Positions 16,696 to 25,572 of a stretch of DNA of 64,000 nucleotides are shown here, piece by piece. The notes under the pieces were generated by a model. That model did not search any database and was not told the origin of the DNA. It saw only the letters and a program-made list of their open reading frames with translations. Each line of letters begins with the position of its first letter. The stretch's first letter is position 1. The position numbers were made by a program, and so were the translations under genes. This DNA comes from JAWSVE01 sp050789445 (lineage in GTDB: Bacteria; Pseudomonadota; Gammaproteobacteria; Pseudomonadales; Cellvibrionaceae), in the NCBI GenBank assembly GCA_050789445.1, contig JAILXR010000001.1, positions 1,674,001 through 1,738,000 on the forward strand. Reading direction: 5' to 3'.

Positions 16696-17664
16696 TCATT
16701 TAGCGCTCTTTCTGGATCGTCGCTTTCTTGGAGGGTAGATAGGACTATCACCTTCTTGACGGGATTTAAAACGACGGTGAACCCACAAGTACTGATCAGG
16801 TTGCTCCAAAATACATCGCTCAACATGCTGGTTCAGTGTTATTGCATCTTCCTTATCATCTCTACTGGGGTAATTTTCCCAAGCGGGTAAGACTTTTAAA
16901 TGATACCCACTACCGTCAGCTTTTCGCGAACACATCAAAGGCACTACGGGTACTTTTGCCATTTTAATTAATCGTGCAAGAGCCGTTACTGTCGCGGCAG
17001 GGTTTCCAAATAAAGGAACAAACACACTATGTTTGGCTCCGTGATCCTGATCAGGAAAATACGAAATGAAATGTCCGCTTCGCAATGAACGCACCATGCC
17101 TCTTACATCACCGACAGCAATCACATCTGACGTTGGATTATGTCTTGCTCTTCCCCAGCTCTGAATTAAATCATAAACAGGATTGCGATGAGGGCGATAG
17201 GTCATGTCGATATTGTTAAGAAGTTGATTACAAGCAACACCCCACATTTCCAAAGTTGTGAAATGTAAAATCAATAATAAAGCGCCTTGCTCTTTTTCTT
17301 GATATTCCTGTAATTGCTTAAAGCCTTCAACTTCAAATAAATTTCTCAACCGTGACTTTGCCCAAAACCAAGCGATACCTGTTTCAAAAAATGCAAAAGC
17401 TGTTGAGTAAAAATTATCGGCAAGAAGCCGCTGCTGTTCTTTTTCGGATAAGTTTGGAAAACATAATTGAATATTTTTTTCTGCCACATTACGCCGCTCT
17501 TTAGCGAAACGTAACATAAGAGCTCCCAAACCTTTTCCCATCCACATTTGAACACGAAAAGGAAATTGAGCGATTAGAAACCAGACGGCAAACAAGATCC
17601 ACGTCGGCCAATATCGCGGATAAAGTAATGACAAACGAAATTGAGGCTTTGTGATTGTATCCAA
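16696..17664 (-). CDS. lpxL: Kdo2-lipid A acyltransferase (LpxL/HtrB family)
   Basis: Inner-membrane acyltransferase adding a secondary acyl chain to Kdo2-lipid A. 322 residues (E. coli LpxL 306). One N-terminal membrane segment (about 22-35), catalytic H-x4-E at His134/Glu139 (HFTTLE), and LpxL-type segments FETGIAWFW, YRPHRNP, PDQDHGAKHSVFVPLFG and the tail WVHRRFKSRQEG. The C-terminus is basic (RKRRSRKSAK). The overall match is closer to LpxL than LpxM. Only a TTG start fits; AAGAA lies upstream. Third in a minus-strand run fabV, metallohydrolase, lpxL. Confidence 0.9.
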   Translation of the reverse strand: MDTITKPQFRLSLLYPRYWPTWILFAVWFLIAQFPFRVQMWMGKGLGALMLRFAKERRNVAEKNIQLCFPNLSEKEQQRLLADNFYSTAFAFFETGIAWFWAKSRLRNLFEVEGFKQLQEYQEKEQGALLLILHFTTLEMWGVACNQLLNNIDMTYRPHRNPVYDLIQSWGRARHNPTSDVIAVGDVRGMVRSLRSGHFISYFPDQDHGAKHSVFVPLFGNPAATVTALARLIKMAKVPVVPLMCSRKADGSGYHLKVLPAWENYPSRDDKEDAITLNQHVERCILEQPDQYLWVHRRFKSRQEGDSPIYPPRKRRSRKSAK

Positions 17665-17739
17665 AGGTTCATTCTTTTTAATGAGATTTTCTAATTAGAA
17701 AAACAATTAGACTTGTTTTCGTGTAATTAGTGCACTGAT

Positions 17740-18633
17740 TTACTCTGATACTAAAGACCATACTTCATCACCAAACAACCAATGATTTTCAGCGTGTTTG
17801 ACTGCTCTTTTGTCTTTCTCTAACTTCAATAAATGTGCCCATAAAGACAATTTTGCAATCTGAAACAAACGCTTATCTACGTCTGCATAAACTGTTTCCA
17901 TCAGCTTATCTAAAGTCGTATTAGGAAAGTTTTTCAAAGCAGCTACTACTTTTTCTTCTCGCCCCAAACGATGATCAATGATTTCTTGGACAACAGCATG
18001 AGCTTCTCCCATGAGGTGGCCATGTGCTGGCGCCAAGAGTTCAATATCATAATCAAGCAATAGTTTAAGGGAACGAATGTAATCGGCCATATCACCGCTC
18101 GGAGGAATGATAACAACCGTAGTGCCCTGCATAATATGATCGCCAGTAAACAACATTTTATCTTCCGCCAACCAAAAACAAAAATGATTACCAACGTGTC
18201 CTGGTGTATGCAGTGGTTTTAACGTGTATTCATTGTTTTTAACTACAATATTTTCACAATGCTTTAATTCAATAGTGGGCTCAAAGCTTCTGTCTTGGTG
18301 CCCATCATCTTGGATAACCGAACCAATTAATTCTGCACCTGTGGCCAATGCGATTGGCTTAGCTGAGGGAGAATGATCAGGGTGTGTATGAGTTACAACA
18401 ACGCGTTTTATTTTTCCGTCGCCAGCAGACAAAATAGCTTCAACATGGCTATCAATAAGGGGGCCCGGATCGACGACAGTAATATCATCGGTCCCAATTA
18501 AAAATGTGTTTGTACCTGGCCCCGTCATCGGTCCAGGGTTAGGAGCAGTGATGCGACGAACCAAGGCCGTTAATTGGATAGGCTCGCCGGGGTGAATCGG
18601 TTTTTCAACCACAGTGGAATGTAGATCTGCCAA
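17740..18633 (-). CDS. MBL-fold metallohydrolase (LACTB2-like)
   Basis: Dizinc metallo-beta-lactamase-fold hydrolase, 297 residues. The N-terminal signature APNPGPMTGPGTNTFLIG is that of the LACTB2/glyoxalase-II-like family. Metal ligands: THTHPDH (His82, His84, Asp86, His87), TPGH, FTGDH and APAHGH. The C-terminal third is a winged-helix-like segment typical of this subgroup. Human LACTB2 is an RNase, but substrate cannot be read from the bacterial sequence. Start appears to be TTG with AGAGAA upstream; a GTG at codon 8 is possible. Confidence 0.87.
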   Translation of the reverse strand: MADLHSTVVEKPIHPGEPIQLTALVRRITAPNPGPMTGPGTNTFLIGTDDITVVDPGPLIDSHVEAILSAGDGKIKRVVVTHTHPDHSPSAKPIALATGAELIGSVIQDDGHQDRSFEPTIELKHCENIVVKNNEYTLKPLHTPGHVGNHFCFWLAEDKMLFTGDHIMQGTTVVIIPPSGDMADYIRSLKLLLDYDIELLAPAHGHLMGEAHAVVQEIIDHRLGREEKVVAALKNFPNTTLDKLMETVYADVDKRLFQIAKLSLWAHLLKLEKDKRAVKHAENHWLFGDEVWSLVSE

Positions 18634-18744
18634 GTTACGGATTCTCTTTCTATAATCTTATTTATTCTTTCAAACAGAAAAAATTAAACCAAATAGCTTT
18701 CTGAAAAAATAAAAAAAACCGGTGGTAAAAAACTAACTCGCAAA

Positions 18745-19929
18745 TTAAAAATCAGCGTCAACGATAGGATTAACATCCGCCTCATAATCAACAGAATCAA
18801 ACCCAAATCCAAACAATCGTAAAAACTCTTCTCGGTAACCATTAAAGTCTGTGATGTCTTGTAAGTTTTCAGTCGTTACCTGACCCCAAATCTCTGTCAC
18901 TTTGTCTTGCACTGCAGGATTCAATTCCTTTTCATCCATACGGAATCGAGACATATCATCTAGGCGGGGGGAATCGGTGTACAAACCTTCCGTGTATAAG
19001 CGATAAAGTTGCTCTATTGGTCCTTCGTGAGAGCCGTCTTCTTTCATCACTCGAAATAGAATGGATAGATACAAAGGCATAATCGGAATTGCCGCACTTG
19101 CTTGACTCATTATCGCTTTCAACACTGCAACATTGGCCTGTCCATGTAATGGTGCAAGTTTTTCATTAACTTCAACTACAGCTCTATCCAAATCTTCTTT
19201 TGCTTTACCAATCGCAGCATGACCATAGATAGGCCAAGTGATTTTATCACCAATGTAAGACAGCGCTATTGTTTTACAATTTTCAGACAGCAAACCTTCT
19301 TTGGATAAAACATCCATCCATATTTCCCAGTCCTCTCCGCCCATCACTTTTATTGTTCCATCAATTTCTTCTTGAGTCGCGGGCTCAATAGTGACCTCGC
19401 CTACTTCCAACTTATCCGTGTTTAAACTTTTTTGAGTAATTGACTGGCCAATAGGTTTTAAATGATTTGAATAAATTTCACCTGTATCTGGATCGGTTCT
19501 TCGCGGCGATGCCAAACTATAAATCACCAAATCAACTGGGCCGATCCCATTTTTTAATGCATCGACAACTTGCTGTTTAACTTCATGACTAAACGCATCG
19601 CCATTAATACTTTGTGAAACAAAACCTGCTTCTTTTGCTGCTTTATCTAAAGCCGCTGCATTATAGTATCCTGCCGATGCCGTACGTTTTTCTGATGGTG
19701 GTTTTTCAAAAAACACCCCCAATGTATCTGCACCACAACCAAAAGTCGCTGTAATTCTTGAGGCTAAGCCAAAGCCTGTGGAGGAGCCAATAATCAGTAC
19801 TTTTTTCGGGCCATTTTCGATCGCAGGTTGTGATTTAATATAGTCAATTTGCTCACGAACATGAGCTGCACACCCAGCGGGATGTGAATTTGTACAGATA
19901 AAACCACGGTATTTTGGCTTAATAATCAT
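18745..19929 (-). CDS. fabV: Trans-2-enoyl-ACP/CoA reductase FabV
   Basis: NADH-dependent enoyl reductase of fatty acid elongation, a triclosan-resistant alternative to FabI. 394 residues. The opening MIIKPKYRGFICTNSHPAGC is the FabV signature. Nucleotide-binding loop GSSTGFGLASR (48-58) and catalytic Tyr235 with eight residues before Lys244 (the FabV Y-x8-K pattern, longer than in FabI). AGGAATAT precedes the ATG. No fabI is in the window, so it may be the main enoyl reductase. Confidence 0.96.
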   Translation of the reverse strand: MIIKPKYRGFICTNSHPAGCAAHVREQIDYIKSQPAIENGPKKVLIIGSSTGFGLASRITATFGCGADTLGVFFEKPPSEKRTASAGYYNAAALDKAAKEAGFVSQSINGDAFSHEVKQQVVDALKNGIGPVDLVIYSLASPRRTDPDTGEIYSNHLKPIGQSITQKSLNTDKLEVGEVTIEPATQEEIDGTIKVMGGEDWEIWMDVLSKEGLLSENCKTIALSYIGDKITWPIYGHAAIGKAKEDLDRAVVEVNEKLAPLHGQANVAVLKAIMSQASAAIPIMPLYLSILFRVMKEDGSHEGPIEQLYRLYTEGLYTDSPRLDDMSRFRMDEKELNPAVQDKVTEIWGQVTTENLQDITDFNGYREEFLRLFGFGFDSVDYEADVNPIVDADF

Positions 19930-20226
19930 TTAGATATTCCTAGCATATTAATTTTAAGTGTTGCTGTATTCAAAATGACGAACATTCCCACTTTAACGTT
20001 TTATATGCCTTCAAAGCATAAAATGGAGATAATAGCGAAATAGCAACTGAAAACCGAGCCATTATAGACAGAAAAAGACTAATTAACACGACAGCGAAAA
20101 GTCCGACAACATCTATCGTTGCCAACTGGATATGAAAGACCATTAATTACCGTCTATCCCTCCTAGACTTCAAATTTGTCAACGCCTAGACTAACCAACC
20201 CTACTCTCAACAAAACGCTAAGTCCC

Positions 20227-20673
20227 ATGGTAAAACTATTTAGTAAATTGTTTGAATCACTAGAATCCTCACCAAACCAGCAGGTTTTATCCGTTGAAGA
20301 TCGACAACTTGCAACTGCAGCCTTACTAATAGAGGTTGCTTTTGCCGATCACGATTTTGATGAAACAGAACGTCAAGAACTTAAAGCTATACTCCAGAAA
20401 AAATTTAATCTCGAGCCTGAAGCTCTCATAGAATTAACAGCTCTTGCTCAAGACGAACAAAAATATGCCACATCACTGTATCAGTTCACTCAAGTCATCA
20501 ATCAAAGCTGTTCTATGAATGACAAATATGAATTGATAAAAGCGATGTGGGAAGTTGCTTATATTGATGGAAATATCGACAAATACGAAGAACACTTGAT
20601 CCGAAAAGTATCTGAATTATTGTATGTTTCACACAGTGATTTTATTCGAGCCAAACAAAACGCTCAGCTTTAA
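20227..20673 (+). CDS. TerB-family protein
   Basis: Small helical protein of the TerB (tellurite-resistance/DjlA-N) family, 148 residues. Two related acidic helical halves can be seen: LLIEVAFADHDFDETERQEL and AMWEVAYIDGNIDKYEEHLI, with the paired D..D..E residues thought to bind metal. No ter operon surrounds it, so tellurite resistance is not implied. I use the ATG at 20227, which gives the family's usual length; an in-frame TTG at 20176 would add 17 poorly fitting residues. Converges on the response regulator gene with 11 bases between stops. The 297 bases upstream hold nothing I can name. Confidence 0.85.
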   Translation: MVKLFSKLFESLESSPNQQVLSVEDRQLATAALLIEVAFADHDFDETERQELKAILQKKFNLEPEALIELTALAQDEQKYATSLYQFTQVINQSCSMNDKYELIKAMWEVAYIDGNIDKYEEHLIRKVSELLYVSHSDFIRAKQNAQL

Positions 20674-20684
20674 ATAAGCCCGAG

Positions 20685-21050
20685 CTAAATCAACCCGTAG
20701 TGGTGTAGTACATCAAAGAGTTTTTCTTGATTAATCGGCTTTTTAATAAAATCTAAAGCGCCTAGCTGTATCACTCGCTCACGAGCTGTTGGCTGAATAT
20801 CGCCAGATATGACAATCACGACCGCCTTTAAACCCTCATCGTTAATAGCCTGTAACACATCATAGCCATCCATTTCTGGCATGGTGAGATCTAAAAAAAC
20901 CATCTCACCCAAACCGTCTCGAATTGCCTGTATGCCTTCCAACCCATTTATAGCAAAAGTAATATCGACATCCCATGACTCAGGCAAAGAGCGAGCAACC
21001 TGTTTACGCGCCATAGCGGAGTCATCACAAATTAAAAGCGGTATTCCCAT
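20685..21050 (-). CDS. Single-domain CheY-like response regulator
   Basis: 121-residue receiver domain with no output domain. Acidic pocket Asp9/Asp10 (CDDS), phospho-acceptor Asp54 (LDLTMPEMDG), Ser82 (ISGD) and Lys104 (KKPI) are all present, so it should be phosphorylated. No histidine kinase or chemotaxis gene is adjacent. It probably works by protein-protein interaction, like CheY, but the partner is unknown. Confidence 0.9.
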   Translation of the reverse strand: MGIPLLICDDSAMARKQVARSLPESWDVDITFAINGLEGIQAIRDGLGEMVFLDLTMPEMDGYDVLQAINDEGLKAVVIVISGDIQPTARERVIQLGALDFIKKPINQEKLFDVLHHYGLI

Positions 21051-21363
21051 TGCACCCTACTACGATTAATGAATTCTATTTCAGCCTATCCACGCCACTA
21101 TCTTACTGACCGCAATCGCTTTATTACTTCTTAGGTCACTATTTGCATCAAAGGTACCCTACTGGCAAATCAGATCGACTGCTCAAATGATTTGATACCT
21201 ATGACTATTTCTGAAAATATTGCCGTCATATTTACTATAGCAGTTACCAATGACCTCGCAACGCGAGTAAATATTATCGTTGCAGCCCACATTACAGTAA
21301 AAAATAAAGCTGATTACGGTACAATCCGTACCTTTAGCTTTCTTCATAAAAACCGAGGAATAC
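21051..21363. other. Divergent intergenic region before arsC
   Basis: 313 bases between the response regulator and arsC-like genes. Two short symmetrical elements stand out: CTCGC-AAC-GCGAG (21255-21267), a compact GC-rich dyad in AT-rich sequence, and TACGG-TACAAT-CCGTA (21315-21330), in which the central TACAAT looks like a -10 for the arsC-like gene about 33 bases downstream. These could be operator sites, but no regulator is known. Confidence 0.4.
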
Positions 21364-21708
21364 ATGCTCACTATTTATCACAATCCACGATGCTCCAAAT
21401 CTCGACAAACACTGGCATTACTGGAAGAGAATGGACACAAGCCCGTTATCGTTGAATATCTATCAAATCGTCCTAGCGCCGACAAGCTGAAGCAGATTAT
21501 CAAAAAGCTAGGCATTAATCCTCGCGAGCTTTTAAGAAAGGGAGAAGATGCCTACAAAGAAAATAACCTGAGTGATCTTTCTCTGACTGACAATCAACTT
21601 GTCGAATTTATGTCTCAGTACCCTAAGTTAATCGAGCGGCCGATTGTCATTAACGGCAACAAAGCAGCGCTAGGTCGACCACCGGAAAATGTATTAACGA
21701 TTTTATAA
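21364..21708 (+). CDS. arsC: ArsC-type (glutaredoxin-dependent) arsenate reductase
   Basis: 114-residue thioredoxin-fold protein. Active Cys10 in the loop NPRCSKSRQTLALL, and the RPIVINGNKAALGRPPE block with the arginines used for arsenate/phosphate binding. This fits short ArsC (YfgD-type) reductases, which often lie outside ars operons; no arsB or arsR is here. Start backed by GAGGA upstream. It opens arsC-wrbA-DUF2069, an arrangement I recall from Pseudomonas. Confidence 0.9.
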   Translation: MLTIYHNPRCSKSRQTLALLEENGHKPVIVEYLSNRPSADKLKQIIKKLGINPRELLRKGEDAYKENNLSDLSLTDNQLVEFMSQYPKLIERPIVINGNKAALGRPPENVLTIL

Positions 21709-21759
21709 AACTGCATACGATTTATTTAATCGTCAAACTTTCACAACTTGAGCGTCACC

Positions 21760-22362
21760 ATGTCAACATCATCACCTTACATACTTGTTTTGTACTACAG
21801 CAGAAATGGTTCAACAAAAGAGATGGCCATTCAAATAGCTCGCGGTATTGAAAAAACAACGGGAATAGAAGCTCGGCTACGAACTGTTCCTGCAATTTCT
21901 ACCGTAGCTGAATCAACAGAGAGCTCCATACCTGACGAAGGCGCTCTCTACTGCACAGAAGATGATTTTAAACACTGCTCTGGATTAATCATGGGTAGCC
22001 CCACTCGATTTGGCAATATGGCGGCACCTCTCAAATATTTTATTGATTCAACCAGCAGCAGTTGGCTAAGCGGAAACTTAATTAATAAACCGGCTGGCGT
22101 TTTTACTTCAACGGCCAGTTTGCATGGCGGGCAAGAAGCCACTCTACTCTCGATGATGTTACCACTCATCCATCATGGCATGGTGATGGTTGGACTCCCG
22201 TATTCTGAATCAGCACTGAACACAACAGAGAGTGGCGGCACACCTTACGGCGCAAGTCATTGGTCAGGTACTGACGGCAGCAAACAATTAACCGCTGAAG
22301 AAATCAGTTTATGCCAAGCCCTTGGGCAACGCGTGAGCACACTCGCTATTAAGTTGAACTAA
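21760..22362 (+). CDS. NAD(P)H:quinone oxidoreductase, WrbA-like flavoprotein
   Basis: Flavodoxin-fold FMN enzyme of about 200 residues, predicted two-electron reduction of quinones. FMN-binding loops: YYSRNGSTKEMA (phosphate loop), SPTRFGNMAAPLKYFIDST and STASLHGGQEATLLSM. Family WrbA/type IV NQO. The ATG at 21760 is taken rather than a TTG four codons upstream. DUF2069 starts two bases after its stop, so the two are translationally linked. Confidence 0.9.
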   Translation: MSTSSPYILVLYYSRNGSTKEMAIQIARGIEKTTGIEARLRTVPAISTVAESTESSIPDEGALYCTEDDFKHCSGLIMGSPTRFGNMAAPLKYFIDSTSSSWLSGNLINKPAGVFTSTASLHGGQEATLLSMMLPLIHHGMVMVGLPYSESALNTTESGGTPYGASHWSGTDGSKQLTAEEISLCQALGQRVSTLAIKLN

Positions 22363-22364
22363 GT

Positions 22365-22805
22365 ATGAATAACACCGATACACACAATGCCGATATAAAA
22401 AATGCTGCAACGGAAAACAATGAAGACACCACGGCAAAACCTTTTACCCCGTCAAACCCTCAACACTTATTTCTCGTTAAAAGTGCGACCTGGATAGCCT
22501 ACCTCGGAATGCTCGCAATTATTTCATGGGTAAATTTGACGGAAGAAACGGGATCTTGGGTACGATGGTGTATTCAATCATTTCCTCTTCTCATGGTTCT
22601 ACCTGGAATGATTATGAAAAAATACCGGGCCTTTAGCTGGCTATGTTTTATTATTGTTATGTACTTTATTCCTAGTGTCATGAAAGTCATGGACCCTCAA
22701 GGGGAATGGCTCGACACCCTCATGCTCGTTTTTTGTATTATTATCTTTATTACAAGTGCTTACACGAGCCGCTGGATGCAACGATTAATTAAAACCAAAC
22801 ATTGA
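22365..22805 (+). CDS. DUF2069 inner-membrane protein
   Basis: 146 residues. The first 35 residues are polar and Asn/Thr rich, followed by four likely membrane helices (about 45-62, 70-85, 92-108 and 115-132). The family is conserved next to wrbA in gammaproteobacteria but its function is unknown. Immediately downstream of the wrbA-like gene. Confidence 0.85.
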   Translation: MNNTDTHNADIKNAATENNEDTTAKPFTPSNPQHLFLVKSATWIAYLGMLAIISWVNLTEETGSWVRWCIQSFPLLMVLPGMIMKKYRAFSWLCFIIVMYFIPSVMKVMDPQGEWLDTLMLVFCIIIFITSAYTSRWMQRLIKTKH

Positions 22806-22883
22806 AACATGTTTAGTTAAGATAAAAGCTATTACAACAATTTAAAAACAACATACCCAAACGAAAATAAGCAGAGAAGAGAA

Positions 22884-24755
22884 ATGGCCGGTAATCAACC
22901 AGGATTTTTTAAGCGATTTTTTGGAACCATTGGCAAAGCAATAACTTGGACACGAGTTGTTACCTTAAATGTTATTTTCCTTTTTGTTGTGTTTATTATC
23001 ATTGGCGCTCTTTTTGGCAACAAAACAAAACCCCTTCCGAGTAGTGCGCCACTTAGAATTCAAATCAATGGTTCTTTAGTGGACCAATACAGTTACGTCG
23101 ATCCAGTTGCTGTCATCATGGCGCAAGGCGATGAAGGAAAAACAGAAACCCTCGTACGTGACGTTGTACTCGCCATAAATTCTGCTAGCCAAGATGATCG
23201 AATTTCTCAATTAATTTTAGACCTGAGCTTTTTTACCGGTGGCGGCATCAGCAAACTGGAAGAGATTGGCCAAGCTTTAGTGACATTCAAAAAAACAGGA
23301 AAAGAAATAATCGCAATGAGCGATTTTTACGATCAAAACCAGTACTACCTCGCCAGTTTTGCCGACACGGTTTATATGCATCCAATGGGTTCTGTTTTAT
23401 TAACAGGTTATGGCAGCTTTAGAAATTATTATCAAAAAGGTATCGAAAAATTACACGTTGATGTGCATGTATTTCGTGTCGGCGGTTTTAAGGATGCGGT
23501 AGAACCTTTCACGCGTAATGACATGTCCACAGCGTCTCGCGAACACAATACTCAGTGGATCAACGAGCTGTGGAGCGTTTACACTAGCCGCGTAGAAACG
23601 CAAAGAGAATTACCCAAGGACGCTATCAATGATTACATCAATAATTACGACAATTATTTAAATGACGTTGAAGGCGATGCGGCACAATTAGCCGTTAATT
23701 CAAACCTTGTGGATGAATTAGTCACTCATAGCGAATTAATGGCTCGGTTATATTCTGCTTTTGGGAAAAACAAAAACGGCGATGATTATAAAGCGATTGA
23801 TCTCGATCAGTATACAACCTATCTCAAACGCTCCGTCAACTTAACAAAGGATGCAGTTAGCTTAATCGTTGCTAGTGGAACCATTTACGATGGAACACAA
23901 CCACCGGGAAGCATTGGCGGCGATTCACTCGCTCACCTTATTCAATTAGCACGAGAAGACGATGATACAAAAGCTATCGTATTGCGCATTGATAGTGGCG
24001 GCGGAAGCGCTTTTGCATCTGAAATTATTCGTAATGAATTAGTTGCTACAAAGAATGCAGGCATTCCAGTTGTCATCTCCATGGGAAGTGTTGCGGCTTC
24101 TGGCGGATATTGGATTTCTGCAGATGCTGATGAAATCTGGGCCACTCCAACAACACTGACTGGGTCAATTGGTGTATTTGCTATTCTTCCCACTTTCAAT
24201 AAAACATTGGCAGAACTTGGTATTTCTACAGACGGTATCGCCACAACAGATTTTGCTGGAGCAATGCGACTCGACATGCCAATGTCGCCTCTCACTCAAA
24301 ATGTTTTACAGCATCAAGTTGAAAATATTTATCAGCGTTTTATAAGTTTAGTCGCAAATGGAAGAGAGCAAGAACCCGAAAATATTCATGCCATTGCGCA
24401 AGGGCGCGTATGGAGTGGAACCGTTGCACAAAATTATGGGCTAGTGGACAAACTAGGCTATCTTGATGATGCCATCGCATCCGCAGCAGAAAAAGCTGGG
24501 TTAGAAAAATATCGAGTGAAAATAGTTGAGCCACAACTATCGCCTTTTCAACAAGCCGTTAATAGCTTTACCAGTGAAGCTGTTAACACGCTTGCAAAAG
24601 CAGGCATAAAAAATCTCATCAACAACGCAGAACTGATTCAAACCGTTCGCGCGCAAGAACAATGGGAGAGCTTTATCGATTTATTAAAACTAGCGAAAAC
24701 AAACGGGAAAGCCCCTAATGTTTTTGCCCACTGCATGCCTTGTAAAGCGCTTTAG
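22884..24755 (+). CDS. sppA: Signal peptide peptidase SppA (long form)
   Basis: Membrane-anchored Ser/Lys protease that degrades cleaved signal peptides in the cell envelope. 623 residues (E. coli 618), with duplicated S49 domains. One N-terminal membrane segment (about 25-45). The general-base Lys is in GGFKDAVEPFTRNDM of the first half; the nucleophile Ser is in MGSVAASGGYWIS of the second half. In the Pseudomonas-type block DUF2069 is near hda without sppA, so sppA seems inserted here. Confidence 0.95.
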   Translation: MAGNQPGFFKRFFGTIGKAITWTRVVTLNVIFLFVVFIIIGALFGNKTKPLPSSAPLRIQINGSLVDQYSYVDPVAVIMAQGDEGKTETLVRDVVLAINSASQDDRISQLILDLSFFTGGGISKLEEIGQALVTFKKTGKEIIAMSDFYDQNQYYLASFADTVYMHPMGSVLLTGYGSFRNYYQKGIEKLHVDVHVFRVGGFKDAVEPFTRNDMSTASREHNTQWINELWSVYTSRVETQRELPKDAINDYINNYDNYLNDVEGDAAQLAVNSNLVDELVTHSELMARLYSAFGKNKNGDDYKAIDLDQYTTYLKRSVNLTKDAVSLIVASGTIYDGTQPPGSIGGDSLAHLIQLAREDDDTKAIVLRIDSGGGSAFASEIIRNELVATKNAGIPVVISMGSVAASGGYWISADADEIWATPTTLTGSIGVFAILPTFNKTLAELGISTDGIATTDFAGAMRLDMPMSPLTQNVLQHQVENIYQRFISLVANGREQEPENIHAIAQGRVWSGTVAQNYGLVDKLGYLDDAIASAAEKAGLEKYRVKIVEPQLSPFQQAVNSFTSEAVNTLAKAGIKNLINNAELIQTVRAQEQWESFIDLLKLAKTNGKAPNVFAHCMPCKAL

Positions 24756-24818
24756 AAAAATGTACATCAGAAACAAAAGCAGAAGTCAGGCACTTAAAAA
24801 ACCACTCGCTTGAAAAGC

Positions 24819-25532
24819 TTAGCCAATCACTTCCTTTACAAAAGGAATGGTAAGCTTTCTCTGCTCGATCAACGACAGCTCATCCAAACGGTTTAATAAA
24901 TAAAAAAGGTCATTCATGTCTCTAGGTGCGTGATTGATAATGTACTGAGCGACATCATTAGTCATTTCCATTCCGCGCGCTTTTGCACGATGCTGTAACG
25001 CCGCTTGTTTATCCGCATCATTTAACTCCCCAAGATGAAAAACAACAGACCAGTTTAAACGTGATCTCAAATCAGGAAGTGTCGTGGGTAATTCATTGGG
25101 GTTTTGCGTCGCACCAAAAACTAGGCGTTTTCCTGAATCGCGCATTTGATTGAATAAGACAAATAATGCTTCATCCCACAATGGATTGCCGGCAACGGTA
25201 TCCAACCCATCGAGGCAAATCAAATCCTGTACTTCCAATCCATCAAACAAAGATTCTGGTGCAAACCCCACTAGATCCTGCAATGGTATGTATTGAGCAT
25301 AAACACCGTTGTCATTCGCAAATTGACAGCTTGCTTGTAGCAAATGAGTGAGGCCACAACCAGGCCTCCCCCATAAATAAACGGCAAGCTCGCCCTCCTG
25401 TGCAGTTTGCTTTTTTAATACCTCAATGATTTGTAAAACATTAGAGTTTTCTGGCGCATAAAAATTATCAAAGGTCGCATCATCATTCAGAGATACGCCC
25501 AACGATAATTGATTTGATTGTCCTAAACTCAT
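24819..25532 (-). CDS. hda: DnaA regulatory inactivator Hda
   Basis: AAA+ protein that, with the DNA-loaded beta clamp, stimulates DnaA-ATP hydrolysis to block re-initiation. 237 residues (E. coli 233). The N-terminal clamp-binding motif is QLSLGV (residues 8-13). AAA+ segments: LWGRPGCGLTHLLQA, ICLDGLDTVAG, LRSRLNWSVVF and APRDMNDLFYLLNRLDELSL. It follows the DUF2066 gene after 40 bases and converges on sppA. Confidence 0.94.
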   Translation of the reverse strand: MSLGQSNQLSLGVSLNDDATFDNFYAPENSNVLQIIEVLKKQTAQEGELAVYLWGRPGCGLTHLLQASCQFANDNGVYAQYIPLQDLVGFAPESLFDGLEVQDLICLDGLDTVAGNPLWDEALFVLFNQMRDSGKRLVFGATQNPNELPTTLPDLRSRLNWSVVFHLGELNDADKQAALQHRAKARGMEMTNDVAQYIINHAPRDMNDLFYLLNRLDELSLIEQRKLTIPFVKEVIG

Positions 25533-25572
25533 AAATCCGAGTACACCCTTGTTAAAAACAACGAACCTGTCA

